Below, one piece after another: positions 52,312 to 61,136 of a stretch of 64,000 nt of DNA. This DNA is from Leptodesmis sichuanensis A121 (GTDB taxonomy: Bacteria; Cyanobacteriota; Cyanobacteriia; Leptolyngbyales; Leptolyngbyaceae), in assembly GCF_021379005.1 (NCBI RefSeq), contig NZ_CP075171.1, positions 186,001-250,000 on the forward strand. Direction: 5' to 3'. Below the pieces are notes generated by a model. It saw only the letters and a list, made by a program, of their open reading frames with translations. It made no database searches and had not been told where the DNA came from. Numbering within the stretch: the stretch's first letter is position 1; each line of letters opens with the position of its first letter. A program made the translations under genes and the position numbers.

Positions 52312-53256
52312 ATGTCGCTCTCACCTGTTGTTTCAGTATTAATTTCTGTTTTTAATGCTAAACGATATTTAAGACCTGCTATAGACAGCATTTTGAATCA
52401 AAGTTTTCAGGATTTTGAATTATTGCTACTGGATGATGGTTCAGTTGATGGCTCCTGGAAAATTTTGCAGGAATATGCTGTCAGGGATCCTCGAATCCGG
52501 ATAACTCGTCGTGAAAATCGAGGTGTGCCTAAATCTCGCAATGAACTGCTGGCCATGGCTAAGGGTGAATTTGTTGCCGTGATGGATGCAGATGACATTG
52601 CCCTTCCCGATCGCCTTATTCGCCAGGTCAAGTTTTTGCACCATCATCCTGAGGTAGTCTGTGTTGGGGGTAGCTACCAACTGATTGATGAAGCAGGGCG
52701 GTTGCTATTAAGCCGATTTGCTGTTCCTGAGACGGATGCTGAAGTTCAGGCTCAGTTACTGGCTGGATTTGGGGGAATGCATCATCCCTGTTTGCTGATC
52801 CGGCGATCGGCCATACTACAGGTTGGTGGCTATACCGAAACGATGATTACCGGATCTGACATTGATCTGTGTCTCAAACTAGGCGAGGTCGGTCAGCTCG
52901 TTAATTTGAGAGAGCCTGTGCTGCAATACCGGGTTCATAGCCAGTCTCTCACAGAGCGTAATTATACCCGTCCCAGGGAAGAAGTGAGGGCGGCCTGTGA
53001 ACGAGCCTGGCAACGGCGGGGAATTGCAGGTGAATTTAAGGCTGTAGGGCCACGTCGTCCCGGTAGCGATCGCCAATCTCAGGAAACCTATGCCCTACTC
53101 TATGGTTGGTGGGCCTTTAACAGTCGGCAGCGGAGAACCGCCATTCATTATGGGTGGCGAGCAGTTCAGTTAGCACCGTTCAACCTTAAAGCCTGGAAAT
53201 TGTTCGCCTGTGCTCTACTTAAACCCCTACCAGACGCAGAGGAGCAAACCGTATGA
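52312..53256 (+). CDS. Glycosyltransferase family 2 (first of tandem pair)
   Basis: A 314-residue GT-A enzyme without membrane helices. Motifs are VSVLISVFNAKRYL, LLLDDGSVDGS, the metal-binding VMDADDI and RIRITRRENRG. The C-terminal part (KAWKLFACALL) is closely similar to that of the next gene. Its stop codon overlaps the next start (ATGA), so the two are translationally coupled. Confidence 0.92.
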   Translation: MSLSPVVSVLISVFNAKRYLRPAIDSILNQSFQDFELLLLDDGSVDGSWKILQEYAVRDPRIRITRRENRGVPKSRNELLAMAKGEFVAVMDADDIALPDRLIRQVKFLHHHPEVVCVGGSYQLIDEAGRLLLSRFAVPETDAEVQAQLLAGFGGMHHPCLLIRRSAILQVGGYTETMITGSDIDLCLKLGEVGQLVNLREPVLQYRVHSQSLTERNYTRPREEVRAACERAWQRRGIAGEFKAVGPRRPGSDRQSQETYALLYGWWAFNSRQRRTAIHYGWRAVQLAPFNLKAWKLFACALLKPLPDAEEQTV

Positions 53257-54194
53257 CCCCAACACCCCGTGTGTCTGTCCTCATGCCAGTCTACAATGCG
53301 CAACGCTATGTGGCTGAAGCGGTTGAAAGTATTCTGCAACAAAGTTTTGGTGACTTTGAGTTATTAATTACAGATGACGGTTCTTGCGATCGTTCCTTAA
53401 AAATTCTGCGATCCTATGCCTGTAAAGACTCCCGCATCCGGCTCCGGAGCCAGATCAATCGAGGATTAACCCCTACTCTCAATGCCATGATTCAGGATGC
53501 ACGCGGGGAGTACATTGCCATCCTAGAACATGACGATGTGGCCCTCCCAAATCGATTAGCCGATGAAGTGGCCTTTTTAGACCAGCATCCAGAAGTTGTT
53601 TGCGTTAGTGGGGCGCAGGACTTAATTGATGAAGCCGGACGTTTTCTCACCTGCTTACAGTTACCTCAAACAAATACCGAGATCCAACAGGCGGCTTTGG
53701 CAGGGCATGGTAGTATGTGCCATCCCGGCGTAATGATGCGGCGCTCTGCTCTCTTGAAACTCGGTGGTTATAACGAATCAATGGGATTAGCTCACGATCT
53801 CGACCTGTGGCTACGACTGGGTGAAATTGGAGAACTGGCAAACCTACCCCAACCCGTTGTCCGGTATCGCCTCCATAGCGCCTCCCTGAGTGAACAACAC
53901 TGTGGCAAACAGCGGCAGGAAGCGTATTTGGCGTGTGAGCAAGCCTGGAAGCGGCGCGGCATTGAGGGGCATTTTGAAGCCAGAGAACCCTGGAGACCCG
54001 GAAAAGACAGACGTTCTCGCCATAAGTTTATGCTGCAGTATGGTTGGTGGGCGTTTACCAATGGTCAAAAGCGAACCGCTTTGATTTATGGATTTCGTGC
54101 AATCTATGCATTACCATTTACTCCTGAAGGTTGGAAGTTGCTAATTACAGCGGCATTCAAAAGCGGTGCAGATTTTTCCCAGGCAAAACTCTAG
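53253..54194 (+). CDS. Glycosyltransferase family 2 (second of tandem pair)
   Basis: A 313-residue paralogue of the preceding protein, aligned along its length (VSVLMPVYNAQRYV, ITDDGSCDRS, PEVVCVSGAQ, GWWAFTNGQKRTA). The usual D-x-D metal motif reads EHDDV instead of DADD, which may alter metal or donor preference. The pair probably arose by tandem duplication. It starts in an ATGA overlap with the first gene. Confidence 0.92.
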   Translation: MTPTPRVSVLMPVYNAQRYVAEAVESILQQSFGDFELLITDDGSCDRSLKILRSYACKDSRIRLRSQINRGLTPTLNAMIQDARGEYIAILEHDDVALPNRLADEVAFLDQHPEVVCVSGAQDLIDEAGRFLTCLQLPQTNTEIQQAALAGHGSMCHPGVMMRRSALLKLGGYNESMGLAHDLDLWLRLGEIGELANLPQPVVRYRLHSASLSEQHCGKQRQEAYLACEQAWKRRGIEGHFEAREPWRPGKDRRSRHKFMLQYGWWAFTNGQKRTALIYGFRAIYALPFTPEGWKLLITAAFKSGADFSQAKL

Positions 54195-54231
54195 TTTTGT
54201 ACATTCACCTAGCACGATTTATCCGGTAGTT

Positions 54232-55275
54232 ATGCAATATCCCAGTCCGGCTTCTGTCAATTCTGCCCTACTGAAACCGCCGATCGTCAGCATCATCATG
54301 CCAATGCGGAATGCAGGGGCTTTTGTGGATCGTGCCCTGGCTTCTATTTTGCAGGAATGTGAAATTCCTCTGGAAGTGATGGTAGTGGATGATGGGTCTA
54401 CGGATGGTTCAGCCAATCGGGTAGGCACGATCGCGGATCCTAGAATCCACCTGATTTCTGGTCCTCAGCAAGGAATTGCTGCGGCTCTCAATGCTGGGTT
54501 AGCTCAGGCTAAAGGTGACATTTTCATGCGCTGTGATGCTGATGATCTATATGCTTCTGGCCGCATCCAGCAACAGGTGATGTGGTTGATGAATCATCCT
54601 GACTTTGTGGCAATCTGCAGCAGTTATACCGCCATTGCTCCAGCGGGCTGGGAAGTGATTTCCTTTCCCTGCGGCTCTAAAGCAGAGGAGATTACGAAAG
54701 AGTTGCAACAGGGAGTAACCCGTACCCACCTCTGTACTTATGCCATTCGTATGCCTGCCATTCAAGCTCTAGGTGGTTTTCGGCCTTACTTTGGCACCGC
54801 AGAAGATATTGATTTCCAACTGCGTTTGGCAGAGTTTGGCAGAGTTTGGTATACCCCCACGACCTCCTATTACTACCGCTTGCACAATACTTCAATTACC
54901 CATACTCAGAGCCTGTCGGAACAAGAATTCTTTAAATCTGCTGCCCAGGAATTCCAGCGGCAACGGCTCACGAGGGGAAGTGATGATTTACAACGAGGCT
55001 GTCCGCCTGTTCTAACTGCTCCGCTTCCTGGTCCTATTTTTTCTTCAGAGGAACATATTCATGGGCTATTACTTGGTTCCGCCTGGAGTAAACACGCTGA
55101 GGGACAGAAATTTCAGGCAATAAAAATTGGTCTGAGAACGACCATGACCTATCCCACTTATCTTGAAAGTTGGCGAAGCCTGCTCTTGCTGTTGCTAAAG
55201 CCAGTGCCTAAACCATCCTATTCCCCCGTCAAAGACTTGGTGGCTGAGCCTTGTGGTGCCAAGCGATCGTCTTAA
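54232..55275 (+). CDS. Glycosyltransferase family 2 (third in the locus)
   Basis: A GT2 enzyme of about 347 residues, less similar to the preceding pair. Motifs are VSIIMPMRNAGAF, MVVDDGSTDGSANR and MRCDADDLYA. A GTG at 54166 would start it inside the previous gene; I prefer the ATG at 54232, 38 bases after that gene's stop. It completes the flippase/GT2 run. Confidence 0.88.
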   Translation: MQYPSPASVNSALLKPPIVSIIMPMRNAGAFVDRALASILQECEIPLEVMVVDDGSTDGSANRVGTIADPRIHLISGPQQGIAAALNAGLAQAKGDIFMRCDADDLYASGRIQQQVMWLMNHPDFVAICSSYTAIAPAGWEVISFPCGSKAEEITKELQQGVTRTHLCTYAIRMPAIQALGGFRPYFGTAEDIDFQLRLAEFGRVWYTPTTSYYYRLHNTSITHTQSLSEQEFFKSAAQEFQRQRLTRGSDDLQRGCPPVLTAPLPGPIFSSEEHIHGLLLGSAWSKHAEGQKFQAIKIGLRTTMTYPTYLESWRSLLLLLLKPVPKPSYSPVKDLVAEPCGAKRSS

Positions 55276-55289
55276 ACTGAGTAGCTACT

Positions 55290-55362
55290 TAAACCAAGTC
55301 CAGCTAGAGAACGGTCGTTTTCCGATCAGAGAAACTCCGGTTCTGGACTTGGACAAAGTTTA
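55290..55362 (+). repeat. Palindromic element, copy 3 of 5
   Basis: A nearly consensus copy: TAAACCAAGTCCAGC at the left and CTGGACTTGGACAAAGTTTA at the right. The 10-base arms CCAAGTCCAG/CTGGACTTGG pair perfectly. Its right end coincides with the TAA stop (minus strand) of the next gene. Confidence 0.92.
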
Positions 55363-55854
55363 ATTCACCTTTCCAGCAAGCATTTCATAGAATCGACAAT
55401 TTCCACACGGCCCTTCTGGGCTGACGGCACAGCGGATGAGTTCTGAACGCGCATTAAAGCGGCAACTGGCATCACCAAGCACCCAATGACCATTGACTAA
55501 ACTCCGTTCTGAAGGTCGAGGAACCGACTGAACGTAGAGAGAAATTTGGTGTAATCGGTAGCGACCTGCTCTGAGCTGGTAACGGTGACGGCGCTCCAAA
55601 ACTGTATAAGTACATCCTTCCAACTCCAGAAAAGAGCCTGGTTGCGGCATCCAATCTAACTGAACACTACCCAAAGAGCGTTTCGGGTGAGTTAAAATCA
55701 CCTCTGTAGAAAGGTTCAGTGCTTCCATAGCCGTTCTAGTAAATACGCATGGTTTGATGGTATCGCACTCTGGATTCTGGCCGGGTTCCTCCCACGTCAT
55801 GGCACGGTTCAACTTTGTGTTTCGATATACTACCCCCTGGAGTGTGTTATACAT
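55360..55854 (-). CDS. Conserved cyanobacterial protein (DUF6464-like)
   Basis: A 164-residue protein. The C-terminal part has GDASCRFNARSELIRCAVSPEGPCGNCRFYE, in which four closely spaced cysteines may bind metal; I believe this is the DUF6464 family, known only from cyanobacteria and without assigned function. Upstream ATGs at 55854, 55800 (MTWEEPG) and 55728 (MEALNLS) are all possible starts and none has a clear ribosome site; the family-like part starts near 55728. Its stop lies in the palindromic element. Confidence 0.75.
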   Translation of the reverse strand: MYNTLQGVVYRNTKLNRAMTWEEPGQNPECDTIKPCVFTRTAMEALNLSTEVILTHPKRSLGSVQLDWMPQPGSFLELEGCTYTVLERRHRYQLRAGRYRLHQISLYVQSVPRPSERSLVNGHWVLGDASCRFNARSELIRCAVSPEGPCGNCRFYEMLAGKVN

Positions 55855-56091
55855 AGTGAGGTTTTATTGAGGTTTTTTAAGAAAATCTTTGCAGCTTAAT
55901 TACCTACCTGAGGCGGTGAGCCTGTGGCAGGTTTTTTTGTTGCCTGACCATCGGGTACCTGTCGTCCCTTGTTCCACAAGAACTCAGTTGCAGATAACCA
56001 GTGTTTGGAGATTAGGCGCTGTGTACTTCTGACCTCAAGCAACTGTTCATCATTCTGAGCTCATCTGAAATTCAGGAGAAAAACATCCTAC

Positions 56092-57132
56092 ATGACCGTT
56101 TCATCCCCGCCTCCCAGAGATTTTGCTGTTCGCCCCGATCCAGAAATGCGCTTGCGCGATATTCTAAAAACTTTGCCAAAAGAGTGCTTTCAAAAAAATC
56201 GTTGGAAAGCCTGGACAACTGTACTCATTAATATTTGCATGGTAGCTTTGGGCTATGTTGCGATCGCCGTAGCTCCCTGGTTTCTGCTACCCCTGGCCTG
56301 GATTTTGACAGGAACAGCCTTAACCGGGTCTTTCGTCATTGGTCACGACTGTGGCCATCGTTCCTTCGCGAAACGTCGTTGGGTCAATGATCTGGTAGGG
56401 CACAGTATGATGTTACCGCTGATCTATCCGTTTCATAGCTGGCGGATTTTGCACAACAAACATCATGCTCATACAAACAAGATGGATGTGGATAATGCAT
56501 GGCAACCTTTAAGACCGGAGGTTTATGCAAGCTTGCCTGCCCCCTTACAGTTTGGCTATCGCCTGCTGAGAAAATGGGGATGGTGGCTTGCGTCTATTGT
56601 GCATTGGGTCGAGTTGCACTTTGATCTGAATAACTTTGAGCCAAAGGATCGACAAAAGGTTAAGTTATCGATCGCGGTTGTGGTAATTTTTGCGGCGATC
56701 GCCTTCCCGCTCATGATTGCCACTGTTGGCCTTTGGGGCTTCGTGAAGTTCTGGCTGATGCCCTGGCTGGTGTATCACTTCTGGATGAGTACCTTTACCC
56801 TGGTACATCACACTGCGCCACATATTGCATTTCAGGAACCAGAGGACTGGAATGCAGCCAAGGCCCAGCTTTGCGGCACTGTTCACTGCACTTATCCAGG
56901 CTGGGTAGAATTCCTGTGCTACGACATCAACGTCCATATTCCGCACCACCTTTCCACCGCTATTCCTTCTTATAATTTGCGGATGGCCCACCGCAGTTTG
57001 CAGCAAAACTGGGGGAGCTATCTGAATGAAACCCGTTTCTCCTGGCCGTTAATGCAGCAAATTGCAGGTCAGTGTCATCTCTATTCCCCCAAGGGCGGGT
57101 ATCAGTCCTTCCAGGAGTTCCACAATCAGTAA
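56092..57132 (+). CDS. desA: Acyl-lipid delta-12 desaturase
   Basis: A 346-residue membrane enzyme that introduces the delta-12 double bond into membrane-lipid acyl chains, important for growth at low temperature. The three histidine boxes are HDCGH (85-89), HNKHH (121-125) and HIPHH (282-286). The opening [21 protein letters not shown] and the segment [19 protein letters not shown] closely match DesA of Synechocystis. About four membrane segments are present. The electron donor is ferredoxin by analogy. Confidence 0.97.
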   Translation: MTVSSPPPRDFAVRPDPEMRLRDILKTLPKECFQKNRWKAWTTVLINICMVALGYVAIAVAPWFLLPLAWILTGTALTGSFVIGHDCGHRSFAKRRWVNDLVGHSMMLPLIYPFHSWRILHNKHHAHTNKMDVDNAWQPLRPEVYASLPAPLQFGYRLLRKWGWWLASIVHWVELHFDLNNFEPKDRQKVKLSIAVVVIFAAIAFPLMIATVGLWGFVKFWLMPWLVYHFWMSTFTLVHHTAPHIAFQEPEDWNAAKAQLCGTVHCTYPGWVEFLCYDINVHIPHHLSTAIPSYNLRMAHRSLQQNWGSYLNETRFSWPLMQQIAGQCHLYSPKGGYQSFQEFHNQ

Positions 57133-57485
57133 GTGGGTTGGTGGGAATCATCCTTGCTCAGACAGTCATCTCGTCATCAGTCATTGATCCTTGGCATCAA
57201 GGCGCTGGAAGAGTTTTGAGTTTTCAGTTGAGCTTTTAGCTGAACACTGGCAATTTAAAACCTTTGCCTCGTGCCAGCCATTCATATCAAGTCCGCTTGA
57301 TTAGTGATCGCATCCCACGTAGGGGCGAACGGCCGTTCGCCCCTACAAGGAGTAATCGTATCAGCGGATTTCATATCACCAGTAACGAATAACCGATGGC
57401 GAATGACCAAAAACTTAGTGCGTCATAATCAAAAATCAAGGCTATCCTGGGGCTAGGTTGAAGCGTAAGTAGGGAGTTGCCAGCG
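57133..57485. other. 353-base intergenic region with a perfect palindrome
   Basis: It lies between desA and the lipoprotein gene and holds a 28-base palindrome (57319-57346, described separately), plus the ribosome site of the lipoprotein gene. Short T/G-rich stretches (57215-57235) resemble decayed heptamer repeats. No gene is supported. Confidence 0.5.
57319..57346. repeat. Perfect 28-base palindrome
   Basis: GTAGGGGCGAACGG followed immediately by its exact complement. I recall this type of palindrome as widely dispersed in filamentous cyanobacterial genomes. It has no loop, so it would form a cruciform or a tight hairpin. It is about 190 bases after desA. Confidence 0.9.
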
Positions 57486-58217
57486 ATGAAAGGGCAAGTA
57501 TGGCTTAGTTTTCTCGGCATCGCCGCTCTCTTGGTGGGCTGTTCCGACAGCCCTGGGGGAGATCAGGTTCAGTCTCCACCAACGGTGGAACCAGCCAAAT
57601 CTCAGCAGTTTGCCAATCCCGTCGTGACTCAGGCTCCGGTGAGAACTAATCGAACTGCACCTGTTCCAGGTCTGTTACAGCCTACCAATGCTGCAGCTCG
57701 GATGCCCAGTATTGTTGTGGGTCGCCGCGATCCCTTTGCGATCGTTCCCAGTTCAGGATCGCCGATTGTGGTTGCAACAGCCACCCCTGCAGCTCCCAAA
57801 GTTGCCGTCGCGCCTTTGCCTGCTCCTACTGCGGGCAAGTTGCCCCCTGCAGCTAAGTTGCCGCCTATTGTCTTGCCACCTCTGGCCGCTAGATCTCCTC
57901 TGGGTGCCTTGCCAACTCTTCCTAACTCAGCGGCCTTGCCTCCCGTTAGTGTGCCAGCAGTTCCAACAACTCCAGTCAAACCGCCTTCACGAACATCTTT
58001 AGCTGATGCGATCGAAGTCAGTGGTGTAGTGCAGGTTGGGGGCAAATGGAATGTGATTGTTAAGGAGCCAAACGCTGGCAGTAGCCGTTATGTAGCGGTG
58101 GGAGATTATTTAGAAAACGGCAAGGTTCTGGTTAAGCAGATCGTGGCTACAGGGAATTCAAGTCCTGTGGTGGTTCTCCAACAAAACGGGGTTGAGATTC
58201 GTAAGTCTGTGGTCTAG
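57486..58217 (+). CDS. Lipoprotein with PilP-like C-terminal domain
   Basis: A 243-residue protein. The signal ends in a lipobox (ALLVGCSDS) with the lipid-bearing cysteine near residue 19. A long Pro/Ala/Val-rich low-complexity region (about 35-170) includes a RRDPFAIVP motif, and a compact C-terminal domain (IEVSGVVQVGGKWNVIVKEP...RYVAVGDYL) resembles the type IV pilus assembly protein PilP, with DPF followed by a short beta domain. That similarity is only of pattern. GGGAG lies upstream of the ATG at 57486; the TTG at 57477 is less likely. Confidence 0.65.
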   Translation: MKGQVWLSFLGIAALLVGCSDSPGGDQVQSPPTVEPAKSQQFANPVVTQAPVRTNRTAPVPGLLQPTNAAARMPSIVVGRRDPFAIVPSSGSPIVVATATPAAPKVAVAPLPAPTAGKLPPAAKLPPIVLPPLAARSPLGALPTLPNSAALPPVSVPAVPTTPVKPPSRTSLADAIEVSGVVQVGGKWNVIVKEPNAGSSRYVAVGDYLENGKVLVKQIVATGNSSPVVVLQQNGVEIRKSVV

Positions 58218-58255
58218 GCTTGAAAAAAGCTTTATGCACCCTGGCTGTTGGAACA

Positions 58256-58762
58256 ATGAATGAGCCGAAATCGAATGCTTATGGCTCTGAACGCCATAGT
58301 TTAAATTACCAGGATACGTATGTATGCCCTGTATGTCGGCATGGACACATTTCGGCGATCGCCTTGATGGATGCCTTTGCCTGTAGTTTTTGTCGTCACA
58401 TTTTCACGGCCAATCTACGGGATCAGTCAATTCGGGTAGAGGATAGCTCTCAGCCGATGACCTGGCACTGGAATGGGCAGTCCTGGCAAGCGGCTAATCG
58501 AGTCGATCAAGATTTGGCGTTTATCGTCTGGTTGGTGGGAGTAGCGCTCGTTGTCTTGCCGCCGACTCTAATCTGGCTCTCGTCCCATACTTTTCCCCCC
58601 ATGCGAGGCAGTGCCTGGTACTGGTTCCCAACGGTTTGGGTAAGTCTCGCGTTTTTCTCCCATTTCTCTTTTGTCGCGTGGTTGTTAGTAGAGCATTACC
58701 AACTGCCCATTTATGTGGCAGGCAAGGTGAGGTTGCAAAGGTGGTTGAGGAGACGAGCTTAG
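58256..58762 (+). CDS. Zinc-ribbon membrane protein of unknown function
   Basis: A 168-residue protein. An N-terminal CPVCRHGH...CSFCRHIF arrangement (two CxxC pairs) looks like a zinc ribbon, followed by two membrane segments (about 85-110 and 120-145). It follows the lipoprotein gene by 38 bases on the same strand. A TTG at 58220 is the alternative start. No family is recognised. Confidence 0.7.
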   Translation: MNEPKSNAYGSERHSLNYQDTYVCPVCRHGHISAIALMDAFACSFCRHIFTANLRDQSIRVEDSSQPMTWHWNGQSWQAANRVDQDLAFIVWLVGVALVVLPPTLIWLSSHTFPPMRGSAWYWFPTVWVSLAFFSHFSFVAWLLVEHYQLPIYVAGKVRLQRWLRRRA

Positions 58763-58831
58763 TTTGGCACGAAGGAAAGAAAAGGGACAGGAGTTAGTAA
58801 CTGGGGTAAGGGTAGTTTTTTAGAGCCATCT

Positions 58832-60358
58832 CTAATACCCTGATTCCCTGGACGTTTGTTCTAAGCGCTTGATTAAAGTGGTGATCGCTAACCGATCTTT
58901 GGGAGTTAACTTTTGCTGCTTTAAACCAGCGATCGCGGCTCCTGGATTTTGTTGTGCGGCTATCAGCAAGGAATTCCAGGTCATGAGTTCTGTTTGAGCC
59001 GGATGTAATTGCAGGGCTGTCTTCACTCGTTTTGCCAGGCGCCCTGGATCGCCTTTCAAAATAGCCGCCGTTTCCTGGATGGCTGCCGCAGACGCTTGAA
59101 ATGCCAACAGCGCAGATTGCCAGCGTCCATCAATCAAGTTGGCCATCACCTGTTGTCCCGGACTGGCCCATGATCCCTCAGCCTGTACTTTTGTTACCTG
59201 GGCGTGCCAGCGAACGACATCCATCTGAGCCTGCACTGCTACTGTCCATTGTTTTTTGGGTAGTTGCTGTTTCAGTGCTTGCAATTCCTCCAGGCTGGTT
59301 GACCATAACCCATTCCGGGCTAATAGCATGGCATCCCGGTAAGCCGGATTTTGCAGTACCGGATCAGCCAGGGACACTTCTTCCAACTGAACGGGACTGG
59401 AAATAAATTTGAATGGCTTCACCTGATAGATTTCAAACTGAGGTTCCAGGCCCAGGGTGTGATTCACAATTAACTCTGGATTACTATTGCCAGTGACCTG
59501 TTTCCAGATGGGTGCTTCTCCTGTTGGGCTAGTCCATTGCAGTTTGACTGCTAGATGGTGATGTTTTGGATAGTAATGAATGATTTGCCCATAGGCGATC
59601 GTGTCATTGCCCCACTGCCGCCGCCCACTTAAATTCAACCAGATTCCCTGCGCCGGAACTTTCCCCTCAAATCGACTGAGATGGGCCAGGGGAAGCGCAT
59701 GACTGGAGCCTTGACTATCGGAATGAGCATCTACCAGGGGAGCAACCACAAAGGATTCTTCTGGGCCTTTCACAGCCAACTGGCTGACTAGATAGTAAGC
59801 ACTTTCTCCTTGGGGAGTCTGGCTACCAGGGGAGGTTTGATAAACCCGCAACTCCACGACACGATCGCAGTCGGCCTGACAATTCACCTGAGATTTCAGA
59901 ACCGGCAGCAACAGATCCGTAGCGGCTGATTTACCGTCCAAAAAACTGACTCCTTTGCCTAAGGGAATCACTTCTCCAGTCCGCTGGCCTGCTTTTTTCA
60001 GATCATCCCGGATGTCATGCAAGGTTTTGGGGGTGGCCTCGGTAACTCGTAACGTAATCCAGCCTGGGATCCAGCGATTTACCCAACTAAAGGATTGAGG
60101 ACTCAGCAGCAGATGCAGACCCACTTGCCCCATCCTAACCAGGCCCGCGATCGCAAATCCGCACAAAGCGATCGCCAGCAGTATTTCCCAGATGGCTCTA
60201 CGAGAAAATCGTTTTTTCGGTGGAGCCGCTACTTTGGGAGTCGCAACCCGTTTTGGCACCGACGTTGAACGAGACGAAGCTGAGGTTGGTAATTGCTTGG
60301 GAGCAGAGTGACCATCCTGGTGACGATTGGGAACCGAACTTGACGGACGGATTGCCAT
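58832..60358 (-). CDS. Large membrane-anchored protein of unknown function
   Basis: A 508-residue protein (from the ATG at 60358). It has a Ser/Pro/Lys-rich cytoplasmic N-terminus, one membrane segment (about 55-75, IWEILLAIALCGFAIAGLVRM), and a large extracytoplasmic domain that starts WIPGWITLRVTEATP and has two nearby cysteines (CQADC). The C-terminal ~150 residues are helical (tetratricopeptide-like rhythm but no exact repeats). It seems a single-pass membrane protein of the cyanobacterial type; I do not recognise a family. It is convergent with the zinc-ribbon gene. Confidence 0.7.
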   Translation of the reverse strand: MAIRPSSSVPNRHQDGHSAPKQLPTSASSRSTSVPKRVATPKVAAPPKKRFSRRAIWEILLAIALCGFAIAGLVRMGQVGLHLLLSPQSFSWVNRWIPGWITLRVTEATPKTLHDIRDDLKKAGQRTGEVIPLGKGVSFLDGKSAATDLLLPVLKSQVNCQADCDRVVELRVYQTSPGSQTPQGESAYYLVSQLAVKGPEESFVVAPLVDAHSDSQGSSHALPLAHLSRFEGKVPAQGIWLNLSGRRQWGNDTIAYGQIIHYYPKHHHLAVKLQWTSPTGEAPIWKQVTGNSNPELIVNHTLGLEPQFEIYQVKPFKFISSPVQLEEVSLADPVLQNPAYRDAMLLARNGLWSTSLEELQALKQQLPKKQWTVAVQAQMDVVRWHAQVTKVQAEGSWASPGQQVMANLIDGRWQSALLAFQASAAAIQETAAILKGDPGRLAKRVKTALQLHPAQTELMTWNSLLIAAQQNPGAAIAGLKQQKLTPKDRLAITTLIKRLEQTSRESGY

Positions 60359-60501
60359 ACAGCGCAGAAAATACAAAGATGCGCCTTAATTTAGCGGCAA
60401 TCGATCGGAATGTCACAGGAAATCTGAAAATATTTTGGATTTGCGATTTTAGATTGGGAGAGATTGAATGGTGGATGGTAAAGCACTCAAAACTTAGAAC
60501 T

Positions 60502-60574
60502 TAAACCAAGTCCAGCTAGAGAACGGTCGTTTTCCAATCAGAGAAACTCCGGTTCTGGACTTGGACAAGGTTTA
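60502..60574 (+). repeat. Palindromic element, copy 4 of 5
   Basis: A near-consensus copy: TAAACCAAGTCCAGCTAGAG at the left, CTGGACTTGGACAAGGTTTA at the right. It lies 36 bases after the stop of the leftward gene at 60611-61033. Confidence 0.92.
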
Positions 60575-60610
60575 AAACTCAAAACTGCCTCCCATCATCC
60601 CGCCATCCCA

Positions 60611-61033
60611 TCACTGCTTGGACAAGTGTTCTAGTTCTTTCAGTAAATGCTGACCCCATTTGGCTGCCAGGGAGGGTTCGGTAAAGGGTATGGAACGGGG
60701 AGAGGGGCGATCGCGACAGATAAATTCCAGTTCTGCCCGTCCTTGAGCGGGGGGATTTTCCAGGGAAGCAGGTTGGCCATTGACTCGAAAATTGATCGAC
60801 GCTACGGATTGCAGAGAGAAGGTTTCCAGGTCGATTGGACCTCGGCGAGTTGGTTTGCCCCAGGTGAGGTCATCGCCTTTTTGTCCCAGTACCGCGTAAA
60901 TATCATATTTGGCGCGATCGAATTGTTTGGCCCAGGTTTGATACGCTTCCACTTTTTGAAATTCACGCCAGCCAATCCAGGCCAATCCAATAAAAAAGGC
61001 TAACAGGGGCAACCAGAGAAGACCGCGTTCCAT
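60611..61033 (-). CDS. Small single-pass membrane protein of unknown function
   Basis: A 140-residue protein from the ATG at 61033 (MERGLLWLPLLAFFIG). One N-terminal membrane segment is followed by a soluble domain of about 115 residues (AKYDIYAVLGQKGDDLTWG, RRGPIDLETFSLQSV). AAGAG lies just upstream. A TTG at 61048 would add five residues. It has no recognised family, and is divergent from the subtilase gene. Confidence 0.65.
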   Translation of the reverse strand: MERGLLWLPLLAFFIGLAWIGWREFQKVEAYQTWAKQFDRAKYDIYAVLGQKGDDLTWGKPTRRGPIDLETFSLQSVASINFRVNGQPASLENPPAQGRAELEFICRDRPSPRSIPFTEPSLAAKWGQHLLKELEHLSKQ

Positions 61034-61136
61034 ACTCTTAGCTTTCAACTCTTAACTATCTGAAACATGACCATGGCTTACAGAGGGGAAGGGTGTGAGC
61101 TATGGTGGTAAGCAGTCCTAACCGTGGGCAGATGTT

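Noticed and set aside
57629-58045. 138-codon minus-strand frame opposite the lipoprotein gene
   Set aside because: It is a Gly/Ala-rich shadow of the Pro/Ala-rich region.
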